Assembly: GCA_021810205.1 (NCBI GenBank)
Contig: JAJZJC010000019.1
Span: 1-43,346, forward strand
Direction: 5' to 3'
Length of the DNA: 43,346 nt
From: Actinomycetes bacterium
GTDB taxonomy: Bacteria; Actinomycetota; Acidimicrobiia; Acidimicrobiales; RAAP-2
Shown here one piece after another: positions 23,175 through 31,887 of the stretch (its first letter is position 1; the number at the start of each line of letters is the position of its first letter). The position numbers and the translations under genes were made by a program. Below the pieces are notes generated by a model, which made no database searches, was not told the origin of the DNA, and saw nothing but the letters and a program-made list of their open reading frames with translations.

Positions 23175-24910
23175 CGCGCTCCGTCGACACTTGCCGCGGA
23201 CACGTCGCTCGCCGCGGACATGCCGTTTCGCACGGACGAGGGTCGTCGCTCGAGGCGGACGGCTTTGTCGAGGCGTACCACCACCCGGCTGTCCGCCGGC
23301 ATGGCGCGTGCATCGACGGCCCCGACGGCCCATCGGCGTTCGAGGAGAGTCCCGAGGATCCCGCCAGCGTTGCTGCACGTACTGCGCCCCGGCGCCGTGA
23401 CCACGAGCAGCGTGCCGTCGGGCCGTAGTGCCTCCCATAGGTTCGCGAGCACCGCGTGTGGGTCCGCGCCCGCCCATGCGGCTTCGGCTGCGAGTACCGC
23501 GTCGTACTCGCCGCGGCCCAGCACGCCGGCGTCCCCGAGGTCTGCGAGCACCGTGGCATCGAGTCGCCGAGGATCATTGCTCCAACGGCCCCACTCGGCA
23601 CCCGAGCGCGCCGCGCCCGTAGGAGCGTCCACGCCGACGAGCAGGACGCGCCCTCGGAGCACATCGGGGTGCACGGCTGCCACTCGGTCCGCGATCGTCG
23701 GCCACCTCCGCGCCCAAGACGCACCGCGCTCCACGCACCGCCGCTTGGGATCCACGACGCGCAGCAGCTCGCGCGCGTGTCGGAATGGCGGCGCGTGAAC
23801 AGCAAGCTCGGCGTACAGAGCCTGGTACGCGCCGATCATCCTGGCACGGTCGAAACGTTCGGCCACCACTGCACGGCCGGCCGTGCCCATGGTGCGCTGC
23901 CGCGCGGCGTCACCCAGCAGCGATCCGATCGCGCTGGCAAGCGCGGCGGGGTCCTCGGGTCCCACGAGGAGTCCCGTGACCGAGTCGGCCACTGCCTCGG
24001 GCGATCCTCCGACCCGCGTCGCGACAACCGGCAGCCCTGCACTCATGGCTTCGAGCACGACGAGCGGCATGGCCTCGGAGCGCGAGGGGACGACCACCAC
24101 CTGCGGTACATAGCGGGTCCACCATTGTTCGACCCAGCCATCGAAGCGGACTCGGTCCGAGAGGCCAAGCGCCAACACGAGCCGTTCCAGCGCGTCACGC
24201 TGCTCACCGTCGCCGACCACGACCGCGTCGACGCCGGGGAGAGCCGCGATCGCTCGCAGCAAGACGTCGGCCCCCTTCTCTCGGGCCAGCCGGCCGACGA
24301 AGAGGACCCCGGGACGCCCACCAGGCGCGACGACCGCCGACCCGCCGTCATGACCAGCGACCGCGTCCAAGCCGACGGCGGCTCTGGCACAGGGGGGGAC
24401 GCCGTTGTAGACGGTCCGCACCACCCTGGCGGGCACTCGAAGCTGGCTGCGCACCTCGCGGCTGACCGCGTCCGATACCCCGACGTAGCACGCGGCGAGC
24501 CGCGCCGTCGCCACGGTGAGGATCCGCTGTGAGCGCGACGCCGATGGCAGGATCCCGTGCACCACGCAGAGCGCGGGTACGCCTGCCCACGCCGCCGCGA
24601 GGAGGCCGTACTGGCCCGACCACAGGTGACGGTCGACGTGCACGACGTCCGCACGAAGGTCACGCAGCGCTGCCGCTTGGCGCTCCACGGCGCGCAGGTC
24701 GCCCCGGCCGGTCACCTCGTCAAGCACTCTGGTCTCGACGCCTGGCCGACCGGCTGCGATGTGGGCCACGACCTGCGCGTCGACTCCTGCGACTATGGGC
24801 TCGAAGCCCCTGTCCAGGCCGCCGACGAGCGACCGGGCCATCTGCTCGGCACCCCCGACGACACAGGAGCCGGAGTAGAACACGATCCGAAAGGGTGCAG
24901 ACATCGTCAT
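23171..24910 (-). CDS. GT4 glycosyltransferase fused to a methyltransferase-like domain
   Basis: About 579 aa. Residues 1-375 are a GT-B family 4 glycosyltransferase: RIVFYSGSCVVGGAEQM at the N-terminus, GVLFVGRLAREKGADVLLRA, and the EX7E motif SEAMPLVVLEAMSAGLPVVAT. Residues about 400-545 resemble a class I methyltransferase of the type 11 kind (EYDAVLAAEAAWAGADPHAV, EALRPDGTLLVVTAPG). The SAM-binding motif I is degenerate, however: VLLVGVDAPTG in place of the glycine-rich GxGxG. So the tail may be inactive or have another ligand. ATG 24910 overlaps the upstream GT2 stop. Confidence 0.83.
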   Translation of the reverse strand: MTMSAPFRIVFYSGSCVVGGAEQMARSLVGGLDRGFEPIVAGVDAQVVAHIAAGRPGVETRVLDEVTGRGDLRAVERQAAALRDLRADVVHVDRHLWSGQYGLLAAAWAGVPALCVVHGILPSASRSQRILTVATARLAACYVGVSDAVSREVRSQLRVPARVVRTVYNGVPPCARAAVGLDAVAGHDGGSAVVAPGGRPGVLFVGRLAREKGADVLLRAIAALPGVDAVVVGDGEQRDALERLVLALGLSDRVRFDGWVEQWWTRYVPQVVVVPSRSEAMPLVVLEAMSAGLPVVATRVGGSPEAVADSVTGLLVGPEDPAALASAIGSLLGDAARQRTMGTAGRAVVAERFDRARMIGAYQALYAELAVHAPPFRHARELLRVVDPKRRCVERGASWARRWPTIADRVAAVHPDVLRGRVLLVGVDAPTGAARSGAEWGRWSNDPRRLDATVLADLGDAGVLGRGEYDAVLAAEAAWAGADPHAVLANLWEALRPDGTLLVVTAPGRSTCSNAGGILGTLLERRWAVGAVDARAMPADSRVVVRLDKAVRLERRPSSVRNGMSAASDVSAASVDGAR

Positions 24911-26004
24911 GTCGCGCCAGGGTGGACCGCGCCACGCGCACGCCCCGTACGCGCTGAGCGACCGCGTCCCGACACCCCCCGAACGCCTCGACGGAGGCGG
25001 GCAGGACGCGATTGGAGCGCAGCGTCCTTTCCTTCCATGGCGAGGACGGCGCCGGTACGTAAGGCGACTCGCCGAGCGAAGCGGTAGGCGAGCGACTGAC
25101 CGCGTCGCCATCCCGCCGCGACGGCGATGTCACCGAGCCGGGCAGCGACGGCGGCAGACCCATCGCCCGAGACCGGCGTGCCGAGCATGCGAGCGGCTGC
25201 TCGCACCCCCCACGGCATCCCTTCGAGCACCGAGTCCACCGAGAAGGGCCCGAGCACGCCGGGATGATCTCGGTGCAGCTGCCAGCGGCTCGCGCCCTGC
25301 ATCTTCGAGTACCACAGGAACGACGCCGCGTCACGGCTGTGACGGTGCTGCCCAGCAAGCGAGCGGTCGAACCGTCCCCGTAGGCCGGCGTCGAGGCAGC
25401 GCAGGCCGAGCTCTTGGTCTTCGTGACCGAAGTAGCGGAAGTCCACGCCGACTCGTCGACAGTCCTCGGTGCGGATCGACACGTTCCCTCCCCATAGCGC
25501 ACTGAGCACCGTGTCGGGTTCCATCTCACAGCGACGGCAGTGCCGCTCGTACTCCTCGGCATACAATTCGCTCAAGATCGCCACCGCACGCGCTCCGGTG
25601 TCCGGCACCGTCGGCATGTACCCCACGACCACGAGATGATCGGCGTCGCGGTGATGGCGGGCGTGCCCGGAGACGAGCCCGGGCCCGGCCAGGACGTCTT
25701 GGTCCAAGAGGAGGCACACCTCCCCTCTGGCCAGGGCGAGCCCGGCAGCGAGGGCGCCCGACTTACCGGCGTGCTCGACGAAGAGCGGCACCACCCGGTC
25801 GTCGTGGGCGCGCATCTCTGCGAGGACCTCGAGCGTCCCGTCCCGGCAGCCGTCGACGACGACGACGACCTCGGTCGTCGCTGGATCCGCGAGCACCGCG
25901 CGCAGATGCCGGGCGATCTTGGGCGCGTATCGGAAGGTCGGGACGAGCACCGACACGGTGGGCAACGTCGACGCGCCCACAGGCCACGTGCTAACGGCGC
26001 GCAC
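24907..26004 (-). CDS. Family 2 glycosyltransferase
   Basis: Encodes 365 aa with a GTG start. The GT-A fold begins VSVLVPTFRYAPKIARHL, then VVVVDGCRDGTLEVL and the metal-binding LLLDQDVLAGPG. GGNVSIRTEDCRRVGVDFRYFGHEDQELGLRCLDAGLRG is the acceptor-side signature with the catalytic ED. No membrane helix is seen. It overlaps the end of the flippase gene by 14 bp and the GT4 fusion gene by ATGA. It is probably one of the enzymes that build the repeat unit on the lipid carrier; the sugar is unknown. Confidence 0.85.
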   Translation of the reverse strand: MRAVSTWPVGASTLPTVSVLVPTFRYAPKIARHLRAVLADPATTEVVVVVDGCRDGTLEVLAEMRAHDDRVVPLFVEHAGKSGALAAGLALARGEVCLLLDQDVLAGPGLVSGHARHHRDADHLVVVGYMPTVPDTGARAVAILSELYAEEYERHCRRCEMEPDTVLSALWGGNVSIRTEDCRRVGVDFRYFGHEDQELGLRCLDAGLRGRFDRSLAGQHRHSRDAASFLWYSKMQGASRWQLHRDHPGVLGPFSVDSVLEGMPWGVRAAARMLGTPVSGDGSAAVAARLGDIAVAAGWRRGQSLAYRFARRVALRTGAVLAMEGKDAALQSRPARLRRGVRGVSGRGRSARTGRARGAVHPGAT

Positions 26005-28141
26005 GGTCGACCACCGCCTGCACGAGCCGGTCCGCCTCTTCTCCCGAGGGGATCTCGATCGAGAGGTGGGCCACGTCCACCGCCGGCGCGAGCGCAGCTC
26101 GTCCTGTCGCGTCGCTCATTGGCGCACGCCGCGCGTCCAAAGCGCCGAGCACCGCGGTCTCGAGATGGTGCACGATGGCCTCGGCATCCACAACGGCGTG
26201 CAAGTAGGGCACCGCCACGAGAAAGGTCGTGGGCCCGAGCCGCGCGACCGCGTCGTCGAAGCGCAGGGCAGCGCGAAGCGCCGCAGCGACCGCCACGAGC
26301 TCCGCGTCCTGCCGCTCCTCGCTGGTGCCACTCTGGCTCCGGACATCGATCGCGGCGACGACGAGGCTCCACCCGCTGCCGCGTGCCGCCCCGAGAAGGC
26401 GCCCGATCCGAGCGATCAGCGCGCCCATCGACGGCAGGCCGGTCGTGGCATCGGGTCCCATCAGCGGGATGGACGATCCGATCAGCCCACGCCCGACTCC
26501 TCCGTCAGCCGGCGCAGATCGGTCCTCACCCGTGGCCACGGGGATGAGGACCACGCCAGGAGCGGGGTCGATGCCTGCCTCCGCGGGGTACCCCAAGCCG
26601 AAGAAGGGCGTTGCACGAACTGGCGACGAGCCGTTCGTGGACATCTCAGCGCCTCCCTTCACTGACCGATTGGTGAGGCGCGGCGCCCGCACCGACCGAA
26701 GCGTCGTGACGAACCACCTCACCTCCCGACGGAACGACGTCGTCGTGAAGAGGACTCCCGTGGGCACGAGCAGGAGAGGTGCCCAAGGCATTGGCGCGAG
26801 CGGAATGAGGGCCGGCGGCACCACGGCGAGGATCGGAAGGAGGACGCGGCGATAGTGCAGGGAAACGAGACGACGCGTCGCGTGGTGCGTGTAGAGGGTC
26901 GCTCCGGCGCCGACGACGCAACCGATCCCGTAGCCGAGGACCCCGAAGCGTTGGACCGCGATGGCCGAGACCGACACGACGAGAGCCAGCTCGATCGCCC
27001 TCGACAGCGCGACGTCCATGTTCCGACCATGGGCGAACAGGACCACGCGCTGCACCGATTCGGGCATCTTCAGCACTGCGGTGACCGCTAGGAGCACGTA
27101 GACCGGCAGTGCCGCCGTCCACTGCTGACCGAAGACCGCAGGAACGACCCAACGGGCCGCCAGCGAGAAAGCTGCCAAGGGCAGCGCGGCCACGATCGTT
27201 TGGAGCAGGGCACCTTCTTCGAGCGCCTGAGACAGATGCGTCGAACGCGCGTCCCGCGCCCGCGAGATGGCGACCATGCCAACTCGGTGCATGCCGCGCT
27301 CGGTGAAGTTCAGCGTCGTGACGAGCTTCGTCGCGAAACCCATGTACCCTACGCCGCGAGCGCCAACGAACGATGCCACGACCACCGTGGCGAGTGCCGA
27401 GCGGGCGCCCCCGAGCCAGGTGCCGAGCGAGTACCCCGCACCGTGGCGCATCAGCGCGAGCGACGTCGCGCGCGACCATCGCAGCCGCGGCCGGAGCCCA
27501 GCGAGCACCGTCGCGCCCACGAGCAGCCAACCCTGCCACGCGAGGTAGCCGGCGACGAGTGCCCATGCGCCCGCGCCCTGCAAGGCAAGGGGGACTGCCG
27601 TGGCGTAGAGCACCATGTCGCCGCCGAGCTCCAGCACGCCCATTCCCCGGTAGGCGAACCGGCGCTCGATCGCCGCTTGGGCGGGGGCCCACAAGACGTT
27701 CACGGGCGTGGCAGCCAAGAGCACACGCGTCGGAGCGAGCGCCCCGGCCGGGCGGATCCAGGGGGCCAGGAGGAAGGTGAGGGCAAGGCCGCAGGCCGCC
27801 ACGAGCGTCGACGAGACCACGAGGAAGGTGAAGACCTCGTCGTAGCGCCGAGAGCTGATCTGGCCGGGTAGGCGCACCAAGAACACCTCTGAGCCCATCT
27901 GCGCGAGGAGCACGGCCAGCGACGAGTAGGCCGCCGCCGCCATGTACACCCCGAAGTCGGTCGGTCCGATCCGACGCGTCACGATGACCAGACCGGCCAG
28001 GCGCACGCCCGCACCGAGCGCCTCGCGCACAGCGAGGTAGGCGCCGCTGCGAATGGCGATTTGACGAAGCGGTGGGGCCGGCGTGCCGGTGGGCGTTGGG
28101 AGGACCGCCTCGGTCTCGCGCATCGAGGCGACCGACTTCAC
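25991..28141 (-). CDS. Wzx-like polysaccharide flippase fused to a degenerate GGDEF domain
   Basis: Encodes 716 aa. Residues about 25-475 are a polysaccharide-export flippase of the Wzx/MATE-like type with a dozen or more membrane helices (GVRLAGLVIVTRRIGPTDFGVYMAAAAYSSL is the entry signature). Residues about 560-650 have the layout of a GGDEF domain: GPDATTGLPSMGALIARI, then LVVAAIDV, then RFDD-AVARL-GPTTF. The catalytic GGDEF is replaced by GPTTF (636-640), while the I-site RxxD (Arg627 to Asp630) is kept five residues upstream. The domain is therefore expected to bind c-di-GMP but not make it. GTG 28141 overlaps the upstream stop. A ribosome-binding site and ATG at 26644 could also yield the domain alone. 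Confidence 0.82.
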   Translation of the reverse strand: MKSVASMRETEAVLPTPTGTPAPPLRQIAIRSGAYLAVREALGAGVRLAGLVIVTRRIGPTDFGVYMAAAAYSSLAVLLAQMGSEVFLVRLPGQISSRRYDEVFTFLVVSSTLVAACGLALTFLLAPWIRPAGALAPTRVLLAATPVNVLWAPAQAAIERRFAYRGMGVLELGGDMVLYATAVPLALQGAGAWALVAGYLAWQGWLLVGATVLAGLRPRLRWSRATSLALMRHGAGYSLGTWLGGARSALATVVVASFVGARGVGYMGFATKLVTTLNFTERGMHRVGMVAISRARDARSTHLSQALEEGALLQTIVAALPLAAFSLAARWVVPAVFGQQWTAALPVYVLLAVTAVLKMPESVQRVVLFAHGRNMDVALSRAIELALVVSVSAIAVQRFGVLGYGIGCVVGAGATLYTHHATRRLVSLHYRRVLLPILAVVPPALIPLAPMPWAPLLLVPTGVLFTTTSFRREVRWFVTTLRSVRAPRLTNRSVKGGAEMSTNGSSPVRATPFFGLGYPAEAGIDPAPGVVLIPVATGEDRSAPADGGVGRGLIGSSIPLMGPDATTGLPSMGALIARIGRLLGAARGSGWSLVVAAIDVRSQSGTSEERQDAELVAVAAALRAALRFDDAVARLGPTTFLVAVPYLHAVVDAEAIVHHLETAVLGALDARRAPMSDATGRAALAPAVDVAHLSIEIPSGEEADRLVQAVVDRARR
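26642..26659 (-). promoter_or_regulatory. Internal ribosome-binding site and start between flippase and GGDEF-like domain
   Basis: On the minus strand AAGGGAGG lies 7 nt before an in-frame ATG (26642-26644, codon 500 of the fusion gene). It is one of the strongest Shine-Dalgarno sequences in the operon. Initiation here would give a separate 217-aa protein with the degenerate GGDEF domain. The upstream frame reads through without a stop codon, so both fused and free forms are possible. Confidence 0.6.
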
Positions 28142-29133
28142 TGGGCACGGAGCTTCCTCACCGCGCCACGCACCAGCTCTTCGACGTCAACGGCAGTGGC
28201 GAGATCCGCCACCACGTGGGCCGACCGCACGACGGCGCCGGAACCGGCGACCGCGGCTCGGACCGACTCGGTCAGCCGCGCGGCGGTCGCGTCCGCACCC
28301 GTCCCGCCGGGGGTGAGAGGCACTACCGCGACAAAGACCGTGCTGCCGAGGCGGCACACCGGGTCGTCGAAGCGCAGCACCATGCGGATCCCTCGGGCGG
28401 CGACCGCGACCACGTCCGCATCGACAACGGGAGCGCCCGCCACCTCGAGAGCCATGACTGCAAGGGCTCCAGACGCCTCCCCGGCGGCACCGAGGAGCCG
28501 CCCGGCCCTGGCCAAAAGGGCGCCGAGCGACAGGAGCCCGTGCACAGAGTCCTCGTCGAAGAGCAGACGTTCGACGTCGAGCAAGCCTGCTCGGGCGTCT
28601 TCGGTGGGCACGGCCGCTTGCACGGGTGGAAGGTCCATCGTGGGAGCAGTGCAGGCGATTCGATCGCGTAGGTGCTGACGGGCCGCCAGATAGGAGCTGT
28701 AGCGCCGAGCCAGGGGATAGAGCACCCCGGGGCCTGAGATGCCGAATGTCTTCGCATCTGGGTCGACCACGCCGACCAGCCCCGTCGGTCGGCCGGCACC
28801 GTCAGCGCCCACCGGCACCACCGCAACGGACAAGCCTCGCGCCGGCACGTCGTGCTCTCCCGGCGTGAGCCGCACGGTACGCAAGAGCACCTTGCGACGG
28901 GCGATCCCGGGGTCCAGCCACAGCTGTCGCACGATGTCGAGCACCACGCCGGTGCCGAGCGACCCTTCCTCAGGATCCTCGGGGTAGGTCGCGACCGTGA
29001 ACTGCTCGCCCTCGCCGGCAAGGGCCACGAAGGAGAGCGCGCTCTCGCAACGGCTCCTCGCCGTCCTGAGAAGTTGCATCGTCCCCCCGCTCATGCCGTT
29101 GCCCATGGTCGGTCGCTCCTCGAGCCCGGTCAT
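28138..29133 (-). CDS. GAF-like plus degenerate GGDEF-domain protein
   Basis: Encodes 331 aa with no membrane segment. Residues about 25-160 look like a GAF sensor (ESALSFVALAGEGEQFTVATY, LVGVVDPDAKTFGISG). Residues about 190-275 follow the GGDEF fold, with RFDD-PVCRL-GSTVF. The active-site motif is GSTVF (263-267) in place of GGDEF, but the I-site RxxD (Arg254 to Asp257) is kept at the canonical spacing. This is the PelD-like pattern of a c-di-GMP receptor. Its GGDEF part is closely similar to that of the adjacent flippase fusion (LRFDD and RLG shared), suggesting duplication. ATG 29133 and the stop both overlap the neighbours by 4 bp. Confidence 0.78.
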   Translation of the reverse strand: MTGLEERPTMGNGMSGGTMQLLRTARSRCESALSFVALAGEGEQFTVATYPEDPEEGSLGTGVVLDIVRQLWLDPGIARRKVLLRTVRLTPGEHDVPARGLSVAVVPVGADGAGRPTGLVGVVDPDAKTFGISGPGVLYPLARRYSSYLAARQHLRDRIACTAPTMDLPPVQAAVPTEDARAGLLDVERLLFDEDSVHGLLSLGALLARAGRLLGAAGEASGALAVMALEVAGAPVVDADVVAVAARGIRMVLRFDDPVCRLGSTVFVAVVPLTPGGTGADATAARLTESVRAAVAGSGAVVRSAHVVADLATAVDVEELVRGAVRKLRAQ

Positions 29134-30272
29134 CGATTCGGCTCCACGCGAGCATGGTACGAATCGACCGTCCCAAAAACGTCCGTCGCGCGTCTGCCCT
29201 CCGTCGGCGAGCGGCGCCTCGCAGCGCTCGCGCGTGGCGCCGACACGGCCCCCTCGAGCGCGGACAGGGCATGCGGGTAGGCACCACCGGTCAATGCCCA
29301 TGAGCCGTAGTCCCAGAGCACGCACATCTCGACACGGTTCGCGCCGGCCCAGCGCAAGACCTGTGACACGAAGGTCGCGTCGTCCCCGCCCCCGCCCGCG
29401 GCCGGGGGCGCGACTCCCCACATGGCAATCGCCAACGGCTTGCCGTGGGACGTCGCGAATGCCCGCATCCACGCGGGTCCGCCGCGCCGGTCGACGATGT
29501 ACGCCCATCGTGTCGCCACCTGCACCCTTGTCGGCAGGACGTCGAAGGCATCCGTGGCCACGACATCCACCGCTGCGTTGCCCGGGTACGTCGCGGCAGG
29601 ACTGAGCAGTGACCCCACGACCTCGCCGGCCTCCCATTCGAACCTGAAGTGGGCGCCGCGCACCCGTGCCATCGAGGCCGAGATGTCGTCCCAGTACCTG
29701 ACGTACGCCCGCGCAGCAGCGGGAGACGACACGTACCACGGCTGTCCAGGGTCCTCAGGCTGCCAGCCGATCATGAGGACCGCGTTCGCCAGCCCGTCTC
29801 GGACGAGCCCGGCGGCGAGCGCTGCGAACACCGGGTCGTAGGCCCCGGTCGCGCCTTGATAGAGGGTCGCACCCGACGCGGGCAACATGGGCACGCCGAC
29901 GATCATCCGGAAGGAGCCCCCCCGCCACGCCCGCGCGAGCCAGCTGGGGTCGCTGATCGTCGACCAGGACTGATCGGACAAGAAGTCGAGCGCATAGGTC
30001 GCACGCCCCTCGAGCTGCTGGTCGACCGCCACGGCATCGGACAGCTGGCCCGGCCCGACGTAGAGTCCGAGCGGCGGCGGCCCGGTGCCGGCTCGGAGCG
30101 TGGCGCAGTCGCGCTGCCCAGTGGCACAGCGCCGCGGCGACGCGCTGGCACCAGGCCGGGAACGCTCCGAGCGGTGTGCGACGACGGCAGCGGTCGCACC
30201 GAGCGCGCCAAAGGAGAGAGCGGCCAGCCCGGCGACGGCCAGGCGTCCCCACCATCGATCGAGGCGAGCCAT
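29130..30272 (-). CDS. Secreted/anchored GH26-like protein, catalytic residues apparently lost
   Basis: Encodes 380 aa. An N-terminal hydrophobic helix (about 11-32) after basic residues is a signal anchor, so the rest should be extracytoplasmic. The remaining part follows the order of glycoside hydrolase family 26-like proteins found in exopolysaccharide loci. The acid/base position, normally G-W-E-x-N-G, reads Gly-Trp-Gln171-Pro-Glu. The nucleophile position, normally P-E-W-G, reads Ala-Met284-Trp-Gly. If this alignment is right, the protein binds rather than cleaves glycan. Distant homology was judged by eye. It starts 10 bp after the ligase stop and overlaps the GAF-GGDEF gene by ATGA. 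Confidence 0.65.
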   Translation of the reverse strand: MARLDRWWGRLAVAGLAALSFGALGATAAVVAHRSERSRPGASASPRRCATGQRDCATLRAGTGPPPLGLYVGPGQLSDAVAVDQQLEGRATYALDFLSDQSWSTISDPSWLARAWRGGSFRMIVGVPMLPASGATLYQGATGAYDPVFAALAAGLVRDGLANAVLMIGWQPEDPGQPWYVSSPAAARAYVRYWDDISASMARVRGAHFRFEWEAGEVVGSLLSPAATYPGNAAVDVVATDAFDVLPTRVQVATRWAYIVDRRGGPAWMRAFATSHGKPLAIAMWGVAPPAAGGGGDDATFVSQVLRWAGANRVEMCVLWDYGSWALTGGAYPHALSALEGAVSAPRASAARRRSPTEGRRATDVFGTVDSYHARVEPNR

Positions 30273-30282
30273 GACCGCGGCC

Positions 30283-31887
30283 TCACCGCCTCGCGCCGAT
30301 CGCCCCCGGTGTCCAGTCGCCGACCGCCCCCGGTGTCCAGTCGCCGACCGTCCCCGTGCGGTCGCGCCGTGCGCGTGGCACCGTGAGCGCCATCAGCGCC
30401 CAGAGGATCTGGGGCATGCCGCCGTTGCTCAAGAAGGGCCAGAGTGCGTCCATCACGATCATCGCGACCACGGACGCGCCGAGCGCGAGACCGAGCCCGC
30501 GGCTCAGGTCGTCCGCCGAACGCGCCGCGGCGCGCGTGCCGCCGAACATCGCCCATACGAGCCCCCCGAACATGACCAACATCGGCACCCCACCTTCCAT
30601 GAGAAAGGTGATGTACTGCGACTCGCTATAGGGCCAGATGATCGTAGGGGGAAGGACGACGCCGTAGCCGGTGAGCGGCCGATCCACGATGGCCGGCAGG
30701 TACTGCCTCGTCCAGACGGCCCAGCGAAACGACACGGTTTGGGGTACCCATGCGATCCGGCCGGTCCCGGGACTGCCCGAAAGCTCGTGGAACAGCCGCG
30801 GGATGAGGAGGGGGCTGGCCGCGACGACGGCGACGACGACGCCGGCGATCACCCAACGAGTCAGATGGCCGTCGCGGTCGTAACGGCGGACGAGGACGGC
30901 CACGCCCACGACGCCGCACACGATCGCCGACTGTTCGATGGTCAGCGCGAAGGCAACCGCTGCGAGGACTCCTGAAACCACCAACCAGCGTCGGGTCGGG
31001 AGCTGGGCACGACAGAGCAAGAGGGCGAGCACGGCGAAGAGTATCGGCAGCAGATAGCCGGCCAGCGCCGCCCAATTGTCGAACGGGCCGGTCGCTCTGA
31101 GAAGCGAGCCCGTCTGAGCGTTGACACTGGCGCCAGCGATCCCGCCCGTCAGCTTGCCGATGAACGCGGCGACCCCTGGCATCTTCGCCTCTTGGAAGAT
31201 CGCGAGGAGCGAGACGGGCATCGTCCCGACGATCACAGCGGCGAGGAGGAAGCGGCGCTCCCCGTCGTCACGCACTGCAAGCCTCACTGCCCGAAAGACC
31301 AGGAAGAACTGGAGCTGGCCGAGGACCGTCCCCCACTGCTCCAACGAGAGGTGCTCACCCATGGAGCGATCCGCGACGACCCCGAAGGCTGCCCACGCCA
31401 GGCCGTAGGCAAGCAGCACCCAGTCGAGGGTCTGCCACGGCACCACATGGCGCCGGCGGGCCCCGACCACCACAGTGACGCCGACCAGTCCGATCAGCGC
31501 TTCGGAGATGCGCACGTGGGGGATCGGGAAACCACTCGCCAGTCCCGACGTCATGGGCACGACGACTGCGAGCACGACGGCACCGACGAGCGGGCGCAAC
31601 AGCACCGCCGCGACGAGCGCCGCTGCGAGAACCACCGCAACGGCGTCCTTGGGCCGAAAAGAGACGAGCCCGCCGGCGGCAAGCGCCACGACGGCGCTGC
31701 CCGTCCCGAGCACCGCAGGGCGGTAGCGGGCGCCGAGCCATCCCAGCGATCCAACCGATGGCGACGCAGCGGCTCTCGCTTGGTTCGGCAAGGGGACCGC
31801 CGCGCCCCTGGCACGCATCGCTACCCTGGCAATCGGATCGGCAAGGTGCCGATCGAGGCGCGCAGATCGCGCGGTGGCCACCTTCAC
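30283..31887 (-). CDS. O-antigen ligase / Wzy-type polymerase family membrane protein
   Basis: Encodes 534 aa with about 11-13 predicted membrane helices from residue 58 onward. A large extracytoplasmic loop (about 355-430) contains RIAWVPQTVSFRWAVWTRQYLPAIVDRPLTGYGV, which matches the Wzy_C ligase/polymerase pattern with the typical GxG segment. Such proteins polymerise lipid-linked repeat units or ligate glycan to an acceptor. The C-terminal tail carries two 8-residue repeats (AVGDWTPG-like) and is probably cytoplasmic. GTG 31887 overlaps the stop of the Wzz-like gene. Confidence 0.85.
   Translation of the reverse strand: MKVATARSARLDRHLADPIARVAMRARGAAVPLPNQARAAASPSVGSLGWLGARYRPAVLGTGSAVVALAAGGLVSFRPKDAVAVVLAAALVAAVLLRPLVGAVVLAVVVPMTSGLASGFPIPHVRISEALIGLVGVTVVVGARRRHVVPWQTLDWVLLAYGLAWAAFGVVADRSMGEHLSLEQWGTVLGQLQFFLVFRAVRLAVRDDGERRFLLAAVIVGTMPVSLLAIFQEAKMPGVAAFIGKLTGGIAGASVNAQTGSLLRATGPFDNWAALAGYLLPILFAVLALLLCRAQLPTRRWLVVSGVLAAVAFALTIEQSAIVCGVVGVAVLVRRYDRDGHLTRWVIAGVVVAVVAASPLLIPRLFHELSGSPGTGRIAWVPQTVSFRWAVWTRQYLPAIVDRPLTGYGVVLPPTIIWPYSESQYITFLMEGGVPMLVMFGGLVWAMFGGTRAAARSADDLSRGLGLALGASVVAMIVMDALWPFLSNGGMPQILWALMALTVPRARRDRTGTVGDWTPGAVGDWTPGAIGARR
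30301..30348 (-). repeat. 2 x 24-bp coding tandem repeat
   Basis: Two exact 24-bp copies (30301-30324 and 30325-30348) encode the GDWTPG repeats at the C-terminus of the O-antigen ligase. Two copies are too few for any CRISPR interpretation. Confidence 0.85.

Noticed and set aside
30301-30348. CRISPR-like pair of 24-bp repeats.
   Set aside because: Only two contiguous copies, coding for a protein tail, no spacers.
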